Shown here: one piece after another, positions 11,711 to 19,671 of the stretch
Layout of the letters: every line of letters begins with the position of its first letter
Position numbering within the stretch: the first letter of the stretch is position 1
Assembly (NCBI RefSeq): GCF_002950945.1
Contig: NZ_CP012673.1
Location: 12,205,501-12,269,500 of the forward strand
Length of the DNA stretch: 64,000 nucleotides
DNA from: Sorangium cellulosum
GTDB lineage: Bacteria > Myxococcota_A > Polyangia > Polyangiales > Polyangiaceae
Reading direction: 5' to 3'
Translations under genes and position numbers: made by a program
The notes under the pieces: generated by a model
Seen by the model: the letters and a program-made list of their open reading frames with translations, nothing else
Databases searched by the model: none
Told to the model about the DNA's origin: nothing

Positions 11711-12090
11711 CGGCGCGCGCCGAGGCGTGTTGACGAGAGGCGGTGAGCGCCGGAGCTCCATTGACGCGACGCTCAGGACAGGAGCCCCTGTGGGGCATCG
11801 CGGGCTCGCGGCGCTCCTGCGCGACGCTTTGCAGCGGAGCTGTCGCCGGGGCGGATAGGCCATGTGCTGGGACAGCTCGACTCTGCCTCGTGGCGTGATC
11901 CGGCGGCGCAAGGGGCGCTTGACGGGCCGCCCAGAATGAGTATTCGGAATGGCGCGGGCGCGAAGGAGCGCTGCGGACGCCGGCCCCGCGCGAGGGTCTC
12001 CTCGGCAGGCCCTCCGGCGCGAGGCCGCGCGGAACCGCGGCGCTCCCCGCCCCAGAAGACGCCGGGCCAACCCCGGACAAGGAGGACACC
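11711..12090. other. Intergenic region upstream of hsp20
   Basis: 380 bp. Apart from a candidate promoter at 11919-11946 and a strong AAGGAGG ribosome-binding site at its end, I see no gene and no CIRCE (HrcA) element. Confidence 0.5.
11919..11946 (+). promoter_or_regulatory. Candidate promoter of hsp20
   Basis: TTGACG (11919-11924), 16-bp spacer, TATTCG (11941-11946). The context CTTGAC also resembles a heat-shock sigma -35. It lies about 145 bp before the hsp20 ATG. Confidence 0.35.
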
Positions 12091-12570
12091 ATGCTCTCAC
12101 GTTATGCTCCGCTGTTCGCGGGGGATGACCTCCTCCGCGCCATGTTCGACCTCTCCAGCCCGTTCGGCTGGAGCGCGCCCGCGGCGCCCGTCATGGCGGG
12201 ACCGAGGGTGGATGTGGTGGAAAAGGACAACGCGCTCCAGCTCGTCTGCGACCTCCCGGGCGCAAGCCCCGAGGACGTGGAGGTGACCTGCGAGCAGGGG
12301 CTGCTCACCCTGCGCGCCGTCCGAAGGGTGGACTACGGCGAGGCCAAGCTGCACCGCGCCGAGCGCGCCCGGGGCGAGTTCACCCGGTCGTTCCGCATCG
12401 GCGACGGCTACGACACGGGCCAGATCGCCGCGACGCTCCACAACGGCGTGCTCACGGTGACCGTCCCCAAGCGCCCCGAGGCCACGCCCAGGAAGATCCC
12501 GATCTACTTCTCGCCCAGCGCGGGCGGGGGCGCGACGGAAGCCAAGCAGCTCTCCGAGGCGAGCAGCTGA
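12091..12570 (+). CDS. Hsp20 / alpha-crystallin small heat-shock protein
   Basis: 159 aa holdase chaperone. The alpha-crystallin domain runs from about residue 40 (PRVDVVEKDNALQLVCDLPG) to about 135 and ends in the family motif GVLTVTVPK. The C-terminal tail carries IPI (KIPIYF), the I-x-I motif used in oligomer assembly. AAGGAGG precedes the ATG by about six bases. A second, diverged small Hsp follows 126 bp downstream on the same strand. Confidence 0.93.
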   Translation: MLSRYAPLFAGDDLLRAMFDLSSPFGWSAPAAPVMAGPRVDVVEKDNALQLVCDLPGASPEDVEVTCEQGLLTLRAVRRVDYGEAKLHRAERARGEFTRSFRIGDGYDTGQIAATLHNGVLTVTVPKRPEATPRKIPIYFSPSAGGGATEAKQLSEASS

Positions 12571-12696
12571 GGCGGACGACGCCGGCTGATCAGCCGAGAC
12601 AGCGCGCTTTTCTTGACTGACCCATGACCGAACCGCCCGCCGCCGGCCCCGCGTCGTCCGGGTCCGCGCGGCGGGCGCGCTCGAGGACGACGCACG

Positions 12697-13077
12697 ATGC
12701 TCTTCAGGAACACCGCCCTTGTTGCGCCCAGCAGCGATGACGCCCGCGACACGCTGCAGATCCTGTGGCCCACCGCGGCCGAGCCCGCCACGTTCGCGCC
12801 GCCCGTCGAGGTGACGGAGGACGAGCGCTCGATCACGATCCTGTTCGATCTGGCCGGACATGCGCCGGAGGCGATCGAGGTCGAGATGCGGAGCGGGACG
12901 GTGTTCGTCCTGGGGGCGCCGGCGCCCGCCGCCTCGTCGCGGCACCTGCGCGTGTTCGCGCTCGGCGCCAGGATCGATCCGTCGGCGATCGAGGCGGAGG
13001 CGACGCCCGGGCGGCTGTCGGTCCGCATCGGGAAGGTCCCGCCCGGCTCCCGGGCGATCGTCCTCGTGAAGAAGTAG
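12697..13077 (+). CDS. Degenerate Hsp20-like protein
   Basis: 126 aa. The region VEVTEDERSITILFDLAGHAP aligns by eye with the start of the alpha-crystallin domain of the upstream protein (VDVVEKD..LVCDLPGASP), and GRLSVRI takes the place of the GVLTVTVPK motif. The domain is shortened and the I-x-I tail is absent, so it may not form normal oligomers; it could act on its partner. Probably an old duplication of the neighbouring hsp20. No strong ribosome-binding site is seen. Confidence 0.7.
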   Translation: MLFRNTALVAPSSDDARDTLQILWPTAAEPATFAPPVEVTEDERSITILFDLAGHAPEAIEVEMRSGTVFVLGAPAPAASSRHLRVFALGARIDPSAIEAEATPGRLSVRIGKVPPGSRAIVLVKK

Positions 13078-13096
13078 CCGGCGCGGCTCGCGCCGG
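13078..13096. terminator. Hairpin between convergent genes
   Basis: CCGGCGC, 5-nt loop, GCGCCGG directly after the Hsp20-like stop codon. No T-tract follows, so an intrinsic terminator is only possible; it may just be a 3'-end stabilising stem. Confidence 0.4.
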
Positions 13097-13119
13097 GCCT
13101 GCGGGATGCGCGCTCCGGC

Positions 13120-13749
13120 TCAGCGCAGCGCGCCGCTGTAAAGGAACTCGCCGAGGCCGATGGAGAACACAAAGCAGCCGTAGAGCGCGTGCTCGAGGCA
13201 GGACAGCGGGAGCGAGCGCGTCCGGAGGTAGGTGCGAGAGAAGAGCACGCCGCCGACGGTCGTGAGCGCGACCGCCACCCAGTTGCGAAAGGCGATGTGC
13301 CCGAACCCGAAGAGCAGCCCGCCCACGAGGGCCGGGGGCGCGGGGAAGAGGGCGGCGTAGCGGTGGAACAGGAGGGCGCGGTAGAGCAGGCCCTGCGGCA
13401 CCACGGAGAAGAGCGGATAGCCGATCATCACGAGCGCCCAGAGCCCCGGCCGCTCCCGCACGAAGCCGAACAGCCGATCCGGCGCGATCAGCGCGCCGGC
13501 GATCGTCGAGGCCGCGGCGGCCGCCGCGAAGCGCGCGAGCACCCACGCGAGCTCGCGCGGCGGCGCGGCCCTGATCAGCGCGCCGCGCTCGAAGCCCGGG
13601 TCGCGCAAGAGGAGGACGAGCGAGAGCGCGAGCCCGAGCCACACGGCGGCGAGCACAGGAGGAGGGCGGAAGCCGAAGGTGAGGAGGACCGGACCTCCGA
13701 CGTAGATCAAGAGAGCCTCGAGGAAACGACGAAGAGCGCCGGGCTGCAT
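13120..13749 (-). CDS. CPBP-like membrane protein, catalytic Glu missing
   Basis: 209 aa from ATG 13749, with about six hydrophobic segments. The order of motifs fits the CPBP (CAAX-protease/bacteriocin-processing) family: SVVPQGLLYR where related proteins have PQE..YR, then FGFGHIAF and EHALYG. The codon at the expected catalytic glutamate is GGC (Gly). Loss of this residue suggests a non-catalytic relative, or one using another residue. Convergent with the Hsp20-like gene and divergent from mpl. Confidence 0.65.
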   Translation of the reverse strand: MQPGALRRFLEALLIYVGGPVLLTFGFRPPPVLAAVWLGLALSLVLLLRDPGFERGALIRAAPPRELAWVLARFAAAAAASTIAGALIAPDRLFGFVRERPGLWALVMIGYPLFSVVPQGLLYRALLFHRYAALFPAPPALVGGLLFGFGHIAFRNWVAVALTTVGGVLFSRTYLRTRSLPLSCLEHALYGCFVFSIGLGEFLYSGALR

Positions 13750-14033
13750 GTGCCCATCGAGGCTCCCTGATCCGCGGCAGCCGTCAATTGACGGTTCTTG
13801 AAGGTTGTGTGCCAATCCAGGGCCACGACACCAGCGGGGGCCCCTCGGGGGCGTGGGCGTCTGGCTCCGCGCTGCCGGCGCGGAGTGTCTCGACGCGCTG
13901 CCGCTCAGCTGACGCGCGGGCTCGACACGGCGCCGGGAGCGGCGCGTTTCCCCTGACCGCGCCGAAGCTCGCGGGTGAGCGCGCCTGCCGGAGGCCCTTG
14001 CCCTCCGAGGGCGCTCGGGCACACTGCGCCGCG

Positions 14034-15545
14034 ATGCAGGTCCACTTCGTCGCCGTCGCGGGCACCGGCATGGGTGCGCTGGCGGGGCTCTTCAAGGCCG
14101 CGGGGCACGAGGTCTCCGGCTCCGACGTCTCCTTCTACCCGCCCATGGGACCGGCCCTCGAGCGGTGGGGCATCCGCCTCATGACCGGGTTCGATCCCGC
14201 GCACCTCGACCCACGGCCCGACCTCGTCGTGATCGGCAACGTCTGCCGGCCGGCGAACCCCGAGGCGCGCGCCGCGATCGACGGCGGCATGCGGGTGACC
14301 ACGATGGCGCACGCGCTCGCCGACCACATGCTCGCCGGCCGCTCCCCGCTCGTCGTGGCCGGCACACACGGCAAGACGACGACGAGCTCGATGTGCGCGT
14401 GGCTCCTGCACGAGGCCGGCAGGGACCCCGGCTTCCTCATCGGCGGCCTGCCGAAGAACTTCGACGCGAGCTTCCGGCTGCCGCAGCGCGCCCCCTCGGC
14501 CAGCGAGCGCGGCGGCGCCCGCCGCGGGCTGCCGCTCCTCCAGGCAGGCCCACACGAGGCGGGCGGCGAGCGACGCCGCACGCCGTTCGTCGTCGAAGGC
14601 GACGAGTACGACACCGCCTTCTTCGAGAAGACGCCGAAGTTCTGGCACTACCAGCCCGAGGTCGGCATCGTGACCTCGATCGAGCACGACCACATCGACA
14701 TCTACCCCGACGCGGCCGCGTACGAGGCGGCGTTCCGCGGGTTCGTCGAGCGGATCCCGGAGACGGGGCTCGTCGTCGCGGCCGCGCACGATCCGCGCGT
14801 CGTCGACGTGGTGTCGCGGTCGGCGCGCGCGGAGGTCGCCTGGTTCGCGCTCGAGGGCGACGACACCCATGGCATGCCGCCGCACTGGCTCGCGGCGCCC
14901 GCGGAGGCGAGCGAGAGCGGCCAGTCGTTCGACCTCTACGCGGGCGGCGTGATGGCCGGGCGCTTCGCCCTGCAGATGCCGGGGCACCACAACGTGCGCA
15001 ACGCGGCCGCCGCGATCGCGGCCGCGGCGCAGGGCTTCGGCGTGCCGCTCTCGACCGCCACCGCGGCGCTCGCCCGCTTCGAGGGCGTGCGGCGCCGGCA
15101 GGACCTCCTGTTCGAGGCGCGCGGCGTCCGCGTCTACGACGACTTCGCGCACCACCCGACGGCCGTGGACGAGACGCTGCGGGCGCTCCGGTCCCGGCAC
15201 CCGGACGGCGCGCTGTGGGCCGTGTTCGAGCCGCGCAGCGCGACCGCGTGCCGCGCCCTCCACCAGGAGCCGTACGCGCGCGCCTTCGGCGCGGCGGACC
15301 ACGTCGTGCTCGCGCCGCTCGGGCGGCCGGACATCGCCGCGGGCGAGCGGCTCGATCTCGACCGGCTGGTGCGCGACCTCCAGCGAGCCGACAAACGCGC
15401 GGAGGCGGCCGCGTCGGTGGACGCGATCGTCGCCACCCTGGCGCGCGAGGCGAAGGAGGGCGACACGATCGCGCTCCTGTCCAACGGGGCGTTCGGCGGC
15501 ATCTACGAGAAGCTCCGCGACGCGCTCTCGACGAGGCCGCGATGA
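14034..15545 (+). CDS. mpl: UDP-N-acetylmuramate:L-Ala-gamma-D-Glu-meso-DAP ligase
   Basis: 503 aa Mur-ligase-family enzyme that recycles murein tripeptide onto UDP-MurNAc. N-terminal Rossmann start HFVAVAGTGMGALAGLFK, ATP-binding GTHGKTTTSS near residue 110, FVVEGDEYDTAFFEKTPKF typical of Mpl, and a C-terminal DDFAHHPTAV. An Arg/Gly-rich insert of about 30 residues sits between the P-loop and the EGDEYD motif. The ATG at 14034 fits the family N-terminus; the frame is open further upstream without similarity. Overlaps the next gene by 4 bp. Confidence 0.92.
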   Translation: MQVHFVAVAGTGMGALAGLFKAAGHEVSGSDVSFYPPMGPALERWGIRLMTGFDPAHLDPRPDLVVIGNVCRPANPEARAAIDGGMRVTTMAHALADHMLAGRSPLVVAGTHGKTTTSSMCAWLLHEAGRDPGFLIGGLPKNFDASFRLPQRAPSASERGGARRGLPLLQAGPHEAGGERRRTPFVVEGDEYDTAFFEKTPKFWHYQPEVGIVTSIEHDHIDIYPDAAAYEAAFRGFVERIPETGLVVAAAHDPRVVDVVSRSARAEVAWFALEGDDTHGMPPHWLAAPAEASESGQSFDLYAGGVMAGRFALQMPGHHNVRNAAAAIAAAAQGFGVPLSTATAALARFEGVRRRQDLLFEARGVRVYDDFAHHPTAVDETLRALRSRHPDGALWAVFEPRSATACRALHQEPYARAFGAADHVVLAPLGRPDIAAGERLDLDRLVRDLQRADKRAEAAASVDAIVATLAREAKEGDTIALLSNGAFGGIYEKLRDALSTRPR

Positions 15546-16378
15546 GCAGCCGAAGGCCCTCGGACCTCGCCGAGCTCTCCGGGATCGCGCTCGCCGTGGC
15601 CGAGGAGGCGGCGGCGCTCGTGCTGGCCGGCTTCCGCGCGCGCCCGCGCGTGGAGGAGAAGGCGCCGCACGACCTCGTGACCGAGTTCGACCGCGCGAGC
15701 GAGGAGCTGCTCGTCGCGCGGCTCGGCGCGCTCACGCCGGGTGTCCCCGTCGTCGGCGAGGAGGAGAGCGCGTCGCGGCCGACGTCCGCCCGCGAGGGGC
15801 TCGTCTGGTGCGTGGATCCGCTCGACGGCACCACGAACTTCGTCCACGGCCACCCGTTCTGGTGCGTGTCCGTCGGCCTGATGGAGGACGACACGCCCGT
15901 CGCCGGCGCCGTCGTCGCGCCCGCGCTCGGCCTGCGCTGGACCGGCCAGCGGCCGCGCGATCCGGCGCCGCCGGAGGCCGCCGGCCACGCGCGCCGCAAC
16001 GGCGAGCCCTGCGCGGTCAGCGCCACGGCCTCGCTGCACCACGCCATGATCGCGACCGGCTTCCCGACGACGCGCGATCGGGCCCCGGACAACAACTTCG
16101 ACGCCTTCATCACCGTCAAGCGCAGGGCGCAGGCCGTGCGGCGGTGCGGCAGCGCGGCGATCGACCTCTGCATGGTCGCCGACGGGACCTACGACGCCTA
16201 CTGGGAGCGCAGGCTGCACGTCTGGGACGTGGCTGCCGGCAGCGCGATCGTGCGCGGCGCGGGCGGCGTGATCACCGCGCTCGAGGGAGGCCCACCGAAC
16301 TACCACATCGGCCACATCGTGGCGTCGAACGGGCTCATCCACGCCTCCATCGTCGCGCTCTTCTCCGACCGAGCCTGA
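15542..16378 (+). CDS. suhB: Inositol-monophosphatase family protein (SuhB-like)
   Basis: 278 aa lithium-sensitive Mg-dependent phosphatase. Metal-site motifs are complete: VVGEEES, DPLDGTTNFVHG and WDVAAGSAI. Substrate may be inositol phosphate or a related sugar phosphate; SuhB in E. coli also acts in rRNA antitermination, but no sequence feature decides between these. ATG overlaps the mpl stop (ATGA), so the pair is coupled. Its stop is followed by the 6S RNA promoter region. Confidence 0.88.
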   Translation: MSSRRPSDLAELSGIALAVAEEAAALVLAGFRARPRVEEKAPHDLVTEFDRASEELLVARLGALTPGVPVVGEEESASRPTSAREGLVWCVDPLDGTTNFVHGHPFWCVSVGLMEDDTPVAGAVVAPALGLRWTGQRPRDPAPPEAAGHARRNGEPCAVSATASLHHAMIATGFPTTRDRAPDNNFDAFITVKRRAQAVRRCGSAAIDLCMVADGTYDAYWERRLHVWDVAAGSAIVRGAGGVITALEGGPPNYHIGHIVASNGLIHASIVALFSDRA

Positions 16379-16535
16379 TCGCCTGCAAGGTGGGTGCGCA
16401 ACCGGAGCACAACGGAGCACAACGGTGCGCAACGGTGCGCGGCGGCCACGCTCGCCTGCCGGTCACCCGGCGGCGCACCTGGACGGAGCGCGGCGGCGCC
16501 TCCGCGCGAGCGCCCGCGAACTCGACGAGGAGCGG

Positions 16536-16563
16536 TTGACTGAGCCGCCGAGAGAACTATCCT
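16536..16563 (+). promoter_or_regulatory. Promoter of the 6S RNA gene
   Basis: TTGACT (16536-16541), 16-bp spacer, TATCCT (16558-16563). The expected start, G16570, is exactly the first base of the closing stem of the RNA. Confidence 0.75.
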
Positions 16564-16569
16564 TTGGTC

Positions 16570-16764
16570 GTTCCCTCTGCCGACTTTGTGAGGCGCTGGA
16601 CGATTGAATCCCGAGTAAGCGAGAACCAGGGGGCCAACAACGATACCGTGGTGAGCTAGGCCCGGAACCATTCACCGGGAAGCCTGAAGCGGTACTTAGG
16701 CTCCCACCTAGCAGCTATGCTAGGGGTTCAAGTCCTTCGGCCCACGTCCTCGGCGGTACGGAAC
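16570..16764 (+). ncRNA. ssrS: 6S RNA
   Basis: About 195 nt, the usual 6S length. The ends pair: GTTCC (16570-16574) with GGAAC (16760-16764), then TGCCGA (16578-16583) with TCGGCG. The central part GGTGAGC ... CCGGGAAGCCTGAAGC and the distal GGGTTCAAG closely recall the E. coli 6S core (GGTGAGC ... CGAGAAGCCT ... GGGTTCAAG). 6S RNA mimics an open promoter and holds housekeeping RNA polymerase in stationary phase. Promoter and intrinsic terminator frame it precisely. The TTCAAGTCC stretch looks tRNA-like, but no acceptor or CCA end exists. Confidence 0.88.
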
Positions 16765-16773
16765 ATCTCTCCT

Positions 16774-16806
16774 CTGCGGGCCGTTCATGCGGCCCGCAGC
16801 TCTTTT
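16774..16806 (+). terminator. Intrinsic terminator of the 6S RNA gene
   Basis: Perfect 10-bp stem CTGCGGGCCG / CGGCCCGCAG with a 6-nt loop, followed by CTCTTTT. The clearest intrinsic terminator in the window. Confidence 0.9.
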
Positions 16807-17111
16807 GTGCGTTCTGTTCATGATGCGCGCGACGCCGCACCGCGGCGCCCGCGGATTGACGCAGACGACACGCCGGCGCGTGGGGGTCGGCGCGGGCCGA
16901 CGCGCCCGCGGGGCCGGTGGCCTGCAGGCGGCGCCGGCGCCCCGGCTTTTATTTCCGTTCTCATTCCCCTTCCGGTAGCTTCGGGCCTGCGATGGATACG
17001 AGATCCCCTCGGTCTGCAGGTGCGCAGCACGATGAGCAACGGTCGGACGCCGGCGTGACGCGGGTCGGTCCGTCAAGCCACCGCGCGGGTCGCGTCGCGG
17101 GCCGCTCGCGC

Positions 17112-17831
17112 GTGATCCGGCGGCTGATCCTGACGCTCGCGCTCGTCGCGGCGCCCGGGGTCGCGCTCGCCGCGGTGACGGTCAAGGGCAAGGTCACCGG
17201 CGTGCCCAAGCTCCTGAACCCCGTCTGGAACGAGGCGAAGGACCCGAAGGCGAACCGGTACACGTTCCGCGAGCCGTCGCCGACCGTCCGCGCCGACGTC
17301 CGCGCGCTCGTCGGCTACGCCCCGAAGGAGCTGTGCGTCGCCGCGCTCGGCGAGAAAGGGGCGCCGCTCAAGACGCCGCTCCGCGTCGTCGTGGCGGGCG
17401 GCCGCACCTCGCCCGTGACGCTCGTCGTGGCCGAGGGCCAGCAGATCCAGTTCGAGAACCAGGATCCCTTCCCGCACAAGCTCTACGACACCGGCAACAA
17501 GGGGCTCCAGCCGGTCGAGACCGCCGCGGCCAAGACCCGCGCCTGGACGCCGCCGGGGCCGGGCAAATACGAGATCCGCGACCAGCTCGCCCCGAGCATC
17601 CGGTCGTGGATCGTCGTCGAGCCGAGGACCGTCGCCGTCGGTTACCCCGATCGGCAGGGCAACTTCACGCTCGACGTCGAGGCCGGCAAGTACACGCTGC
17701 AGGGCTACTTCAACGGCGAGCCGGTCGGGAAGCCGCTCGAGGCGGTCGTGAAGGGGCCCGACGAGCAGTTCATCAAGGAGCCGGTCGTCGTGGGCGAGGC
17801 CGGCGGCCCGAGCCCGGAGGCTGGGAAGTAG
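17112..17831 (+). CDS. Exported cupredoxin-like protein
   Basis: 239 aa from GTG 17112, chosen because a clean signal peptide follows at once (VIRRLILTLALVAAPGVALA, cut before AVTV). ATG 16992 is in frame but adds Arg/Ser-rich sequence. The mature protein holds a plastocyanin-like stretch of the type seen in methylamine-utilisation proteins (VAEGQQIQFENQDPFPHKLY) and a C-terminal part like a carboxypeptidase-regulatory beta domain (GNFTLDVEAGKYTLQGYF). One His (FPHK) is visible, but no full Cys-His-Met copper site, so metal binding is uncertain. The next gene starts 3 bp after the stop. Confidence 0.72.
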   Translation: MIRRLILTLALVAAPGVALAAVTVKGKVTGVPKLLNPVWNEAKDPKANRYTFREPSPTVRADVRALVGYAPKELCVAALGEKGAPLKTPLRVVVAGGRTSPVTLVVAEGQQIQFENQDPFPHKLYDTGNKGLQPVETAAAKTRAWTPPGPGKYEIRDQLAPSIRSWIVVEPRTVAVGYPDRQGNFTLDVEAGKYTLQGYFNGEPVGKPLEAVVKGPDEQFIKEPVVVGEAGGPSPEAGK

Positions 17832-17834
17832 GCC

Positions 17835-19640
17835 ATGCTGCTCTCTCGCTTCTGGTACGGGGTGCTCGCGCTCGCGCTCGGCGCCACCGTCTTCATCCTC
17901 TTCGTCGCCGCGCAGCTCTACAACCGCTCGAGCCACCGCGCGATGAGCGAGTCGCTCAGCGCCGACTCCAGCGCCGTCGAGTGGTACCTGAACGACGACG
18001 CGCGAAAGCGCTCGAGCGCGCTCATCCGCGTCGCGCTGAACCCGGCCCTGCGCGGGGCGCTCGCCAAGTCGTCGAACGAGGCCAAGCCGGGCGCGGAGCT
18101 GCGCGACAAGGCGCGCACCGCGCTGCGCAGCGCGACCGACGAGGTGCCGCCGGACCTCAAGTTCGATTACGTGTGGGCCGTCGACGCGGGCGGCCGGGTG
18201 ATCGCGGCGGTGGGCTTCGAGCACCGCGAGGACTGGGAGCTCGGCGGCTACCCGGTCGTCGCCGACGCCCTCCACGGCTGGATCCGCGACGACGCGTGGG
18301 TGTGGAAGGGCCGCATCCTGCGCGTCGTGGCGCGCCCCGTGGAGCAGGACGTCAACGGCGAGCCGGTCGGCGCCGTGATCGGCGCCAAGATCATCGACGA
18401 CGGCTTCGCCCGCGCGGTCACGAAGCGCACCGGCGCCGCCGTCGGCTTCTACGCCGAGGGGTCGCGCGTCGCGTCCGGCGCGCCCGAGGGGTTCGACAAG
18501 GCGAACCTCGACCAGATCACGCAGGACCTGAAGCAGCTCGACGACAACAAGGACTACGTCGAGAAGGGGCGGTCCGAGGTCCGCGTCATCGGCGAGCACC
18601 TCGGCGTCGTGTACGCGCGCCTGCCGGGCGAGGCGTGGGAGCTCGGCGCCGGCTACGCGGTCGGCCGCCTCGCGGACTCGGTCGACTCGCCGTTCAAGTT
18701 CCTCGACAAGGCGAGCAACGAGGACAAGAGCGGGGTGCCCACCGTGCTCATCCTCCTGCTCGCGGTCCTCCTCCCGGCCGCGGTCGGGCTCGGGCTCTCC
18801 GTGCTCGAGCACACGCGGCCGCTCCACGTCTTCCGCACCGAGGCGGCGCGCTTCGCCAAGGGCGAGGTCGACGTGCTGGCGCCGAGCCGGTTCCGCGGCG
18901 CCTACCGGAAGATCGCGGCCGACATCAACGACGGCGTCGAGAAGGTGGCCGTGAAGGGCGGGGCGCCCCGGAAGGCCGCCGACCTCGAGCAGGTGCTCGG
19001 CCCGATCCCGGCGCAGCCCGCGATGAGCGCGTTCTCGGTCCCGCTCGGCCCGCCCGGCGAGCCGCGCCCCGACTCGCGCCCGTCCTACCCGAAGCCCATG
19101 CTGAGCCCGCGCAGCCCGACCCGGCGCCCGGGATCCCACCCGCTCAGCGGTCCGCCGCCGGCGCGCGACTCCGAGGAGCCCGTCGAGGCGGTCGAGGAGG
19201 TCTCGGACGCGGCGATCGCGATCTCCGCCCGCGGCCCCACGGCCGCTCCCGGGCGCCCGCCGCCGCGGCGCCCGCCCCCGCCGCCGCCGCCGAAGGCGCC
19301 GTCCGGATCGAGCCCCTCCCTCGAGGCGCCGGCCGCCGCAGCAGCGGCCGCCGCCGCGCCCGCGCCGGCCCCGGCCGCCGCGCCGGAGGCGCCGGCCGCG
19401 CGGCAGGACGGCGCGCCGGACGCCGACGAGCTCACCGAGTGGAACGCCGTCTACGAGGAGTTCCTGTCGGTCAAGCAGCAGTGCGGGGAGCCCACCAACG
19501 CCCTCACCTTCGACAAGTTCAAGGGGACCTTGCAGCGCAACAAGGACGCGCTCGTGGCTCGCCACAACTGCTCGCGGGTGCGCTTCACGGTCTACGTGAA
19601 GGACGGCAAGGCGGCGCTCAAGGCGTCGCCCGTGAAGTGA
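17835..19640 (+). CDS. Cache-type membrane protein with MXAN_5187-like C-terminus
   Basis: 601 aa. First helix about 8-28, an extracytoplasmic domain of about 260 residues that resembles a double-Cache sensor (FDYVWAVDAGGRVIAAVGFE and on), a second helix about 300-320, a short HAMP-like stretch, a Pro/Ala-rich linker, and a conserved-looking C-terminal domain of about 70 residues (EWNAVYEEFLSVKQQCGEPT). The layout fits a deltaproteobacterial family I recall as MXAN_5187; function unknown. No kinase or methyl-accepting domain is present, so output is unclear. Probably one operon with the genes on either side. Confidence 0.7.
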   Translation: MLLSRFWYGVLALALGATVFILFVAAQLYNRSSHRAMSESLSADSSAVEWYLNDDARKRSSALIRVALNPALRGALAKSSNEAKPGAELRDKARTALRSATDEVPPDLKFDYVWAVDAGGRVIAAVGFEHREDWELGGYPVVADALHGWIRDDAWVWKGRILRVVARPVEQDVNGEPVGAVIGAKIIDDGFARAVTKRTGAAVGFYAEGSRVASGAPEGFDKANLDQITQDLKQLDDNKDYVEKGRSEVRVIGEHLGVVYARLPGEAWELGAGYAVGRLADSVDSPFKFLDKASNEDKSGVPTVLILLLAVLLPAAVGLGLSVLEHTRPLHVFRTEAARFAKGEVDVLAPSRFRGAYRKIAADINDGVEKVAVKGGAPRKAADLEQVLGPIPAQPAMSAFSVPLGPPGEPRPDSRPSYPKPMLSPRSPTRRPGSHPLSGPPPARDSEEPVEAVEEVSDAAIAISARGPTAAPGRPPPRRPPPPPPPKAPSGSSPSLEAPAAAAAAAAAPAPAPAAAPEAPAARQDGAPDADELTEWNAVYEEFLSVKQQCGEPTNALTFDKFKGTLQRNKDALVARHNCSRVRFTVYVKDGKAALKASPVK

Positions 19641-19671
19641 GCCTCCGGCACCGCCGCGCGGCGGCGCCGCG

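Noticed and set aside
11711..12090. CIRCE (HrcA) element before hsp20
   Set aside because: No TTAGCACTC-N9-GAGTGCTAA-like inverted repeat is present.
16700..16745. tRNA- or tmRNA-like GGTTCAAGTCC
   Set aside because: No cloverleaf, acceptor stem or CCA; the stretch is explained by the distal stem of the 6S RNA.
17073..19565. Minus-strand frame of about 830 codons opposite the Cache protein
   Set aside because: Low-complexity Arg/Ala/Leu sequence with no domain; the plus-strand genes have signal peptide, helices and coupling.
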